Of a stretch of 64,000 nt of DNA, positions 62,789 to 64,000 are shown piece after piece (within the stretch, counting starts at the first letter, position 1; every line of letters starts with the position of its first letter). A program made the translations under genes and the position numbers. Under the pieces are notes generated by a model, which did no database searches, was not told the DNA's origin, and worked only from the letters and a program-made list of their open reading frames with translations. The stretch covers positions 12,403,342 to 12,467,341 of the forward strand of contig JAZGTN010000070.1 in NCBI GenBank assembly GCA_037783415.1, in the 5' to 3' direction. This DNA is from Leptasterias polaris. Lineage: Eukaryota; Echinodermata; Asteroidea; Forcipulatida; Asteriidae.

Positions 62789-62835
<47 letters not shown>
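62780..62835 (+). repeat. Poly-G run
   Basis: Almost pure G, with A at two positions near the start and about 44 unbroken G at the end. Length may not be reliable in any assembly. Confidence 0.85.
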
Positions 62836-62836
<1 letters not shown>

Positions 62837-63016
62837 ATTATCTTTGGTTGTTACCTTCATCCAAAAAAATCCTAACCGTCTTTTCTATTCCGGCGGAGGA
62901 AAAACCCGCCTTTCTGAGCAGTTGTATCAGTGCCTCTACTCCCACCTATTCGTGCACATGGCATAAGGCCAGTTCGAATTACATTAATAAAATGTTTCAT
63001 TACGTTTTTTTATCTA

Positions 63017-63827
63017 CCCCCCTTGCCCCCTCCCCTTCCCCCTCCCCTTCCCCCTCCCCTTCCCCTCCTACCCCTCCTCCGCTCCCCTTCCCCCTAGCCC
63101 CTTTCCCCTCCCCTCCCCTCCCTTCCCCCTCCCCCTTCTCCCCTCCCCTTCCCCCTCCTTCTTCCCCCTCCCCATACCCCTCCCCTTCCCCCTCCCCTTC
63201 CCCCTCCCTTCCCCCTCCCCTCCCCCTCCCCTTCCCCATCCCTTCCCCCTCCCCTTCCCCCTCCCCTTCCCCCTCCCCTTCCCCTCCCCTTCCCCCTTCC
63301 CCTTCCCCCCCCCCTTATCCACCCTCCCTTACCCCCTCCCCTTCCCCCTCCCCTTTTTGTTCCCCCCCCCCCTCCCCCTTCCCCCTCCCCTTCCCCTCCC
63401 CTTCCCCCTCCCCTTCCCCCACCCCTTCCCCCTCCATTCCCCCCCTCCCCTTCCCCCTCCCCATCCCCTCCCCTTCCCCCCTCCCCTCCCCCGTCCCCTT
63501 CCCCCTCCCCTTTCCCCCATCCCTTCAATCACCCTCCCCTCCCCCGTCCCCTTCCCCTCCCTCCCCTTACCCCCCCCTTCCCCTTCCCCCTCCCCTTCCC
63601 CCTCCCCTTCCCCCTCCCTCCCCCTCCCCTCCCCCTCCCCCCCCTCCCCCCCCACTCCCCCTCCCACTCCCCTCCCTCCCACTCCCCTTCCCACTCCTCC
63701 CCTTCCCCCTCCCACTCCACCCCTTTCCCCCTCCCACTCCACCCCCTTCCCCCTCCCACTCCACCCACTCACCCCCTTCCCCCACCCACTCCACCACCCT
63801 TCCCCCTCCCACTCCTCCCCCCGCCTA
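63017..63827. repeat. Long C/T-only tract
   Basis: More than 800 bp that is almost wholly C and T on the plus strand, built of TCCCCTTCCCCC-like words of about 12 bp with drifting phase. The long Pro/Ser frames on one strand and Gly/Arg/Glu frames on the other are by-products. The minus strand is a dense G-quadruplex candidate and the tract has mirror symmetry suited to triplex DNA. Confidence 0.9.
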
Positions 63828-63869
63828 CAGGACTTGGGCAATCAAGTACTTATCATACATACGTGTAAT

Positions 63870-64000
63870 GGCCCTGTCACACCTTGAACGTTTTAGCCAG
63901 CTGTATGCCGAAGTGTCTAAAATAAGTTATGTGGTAATTGTTGTATAATTTAAGAGCACGCTTGAAGCACGCATATAGTTGTAGGTAAGTTATGCGATCG
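63870..64000 (+). repeat. Left end of a second GGCCCTGTCACACC element, cut by the window edge
   Basis: GGCCCTGTCACACCTTGAAC then GTTTTAGCCAGC and TATGCCGAAGTGT match 21053 onward with small changes. Confidence 0.75.

Larger units (their letters stand above)
54526..64000. other. Region upstream of the LDLa exon (5' intron or 5' flank)
   Basis: No receptor signal-peptide exon or promoter was recognised. It holds a foldback element interrupted by a LINE (54719-56060), an imperfect foldback (56350-56545), an (ATA)n microsatellite (57060-57089), a C run (58111-58129), a SINE end (60112-60195), an inverted Penelope-like pair (61340-61840), a palindromic minisatellite (61865-61975), a G run, a pyrimidine tract and one end of the GGCCCTGTC element. 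Nothing recognised in 57100-58100, 58550-60100, 60250-61330 or 62000-62770. Confidence 0.55.

Noticed and set aside
62848..63948. 366-codon Pro/Ser-rich open frame and the Gly/Arg/Glu frames opposite
   Set aside because: They come wholly from the C/T-only tract; any frame through it is open, and there is no independent coding sign.
1..64000. CRISPR arrays, bacterial operons or viral genomes
   Set aside because: The spliced exons, LINEs and SINEs mark animal nuclear DNA; no spaced direct-repeat array or phage-like gene order was seen.

Overview
The window is animal nuclear DNA. It is AT-rich, intron-rich and packed with mobile DNA. Coding exons are short, with GT..AG splice sites, and there are non-LTR, Penelope-like and TTAA-flanked transposon remains plus tRNA-derived SINEs. 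The gene types and the style of the dispersed repeats suggest a marine invertebrate deuterostome, most likely an echinoderm and perhaps a starfish. That placement is an inference from general familiarity; nothing in the sequence proves it.

The main result is one large split gene on the minus strand spanning almost the whole window. Reading from high to low coordinates, a class A LDL-receptor exon (54379-54525) is followed by a cysteine-bearing LRR-cap exon (49561-49669), a 93-bp exon (31564-31656) and five exons of exactly 72 bp (26663, 23733, 18780, 6778, 1756). All have good splice sites and all junctions keep one reading frame. LDLa plus a leucine-rich repeat ladder made of 72-bp phase-2 exons is the layout of type C leucine-rich-repeat GPCRs (relaxin receptor RXFP/LGR7-8 and GRL101 types). 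The remaining LRRs and the seven-helix domain would lie beyond position 1, and the signal-peptide exon above 54.5 kb was not found. A 27-bp phase-compatible exon at 52260-52286 may code an acidic LDLa-LRR linker.

The introns hold the second result. An element bounded by TTAA and about 21-bp imperfect inverted repeats (10683-15279) carries a THAP zinc-finger exon, two further exons resembling a transposase C-terminus on the plus strand, and on the minus strand a complete three-exon gene for a stand-alone P2X7 C-terminal-type cysteine-rich domain. TTAA targets and THAP domains point to the Kolobok superfamily. The catalytic core seems to be missing, so this copy is probably non-autonomous. Several short elements here share TTAAAGG-like ends.

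Layout by region: 0-6.8 kb LRR exons, TTAA elements, a LINE 3' end and foldbacks; 6.8-18.8 kb a SINE, the Kolobok-like element, a foldback element and an exact 853-bp tandem duplication; 18.8-31.6 kb three LRR exons and a 907-bp foldback element; 31.7-49.6 kb a giant intron with a dead CR1/jockey-like LINE and minisatellites; 49.7-54.5 kb the 5' receptor exons; 54.5-64 kb a Tx1/L1-like LINE with target-site duplication inside a palindromic element, an inverted Penelope-like pair, a palindromic minisatellite, a poly-G run and a pyrimidine tract of about 0.8 kb. Most long reading frames in these parts are accidents of repeats.
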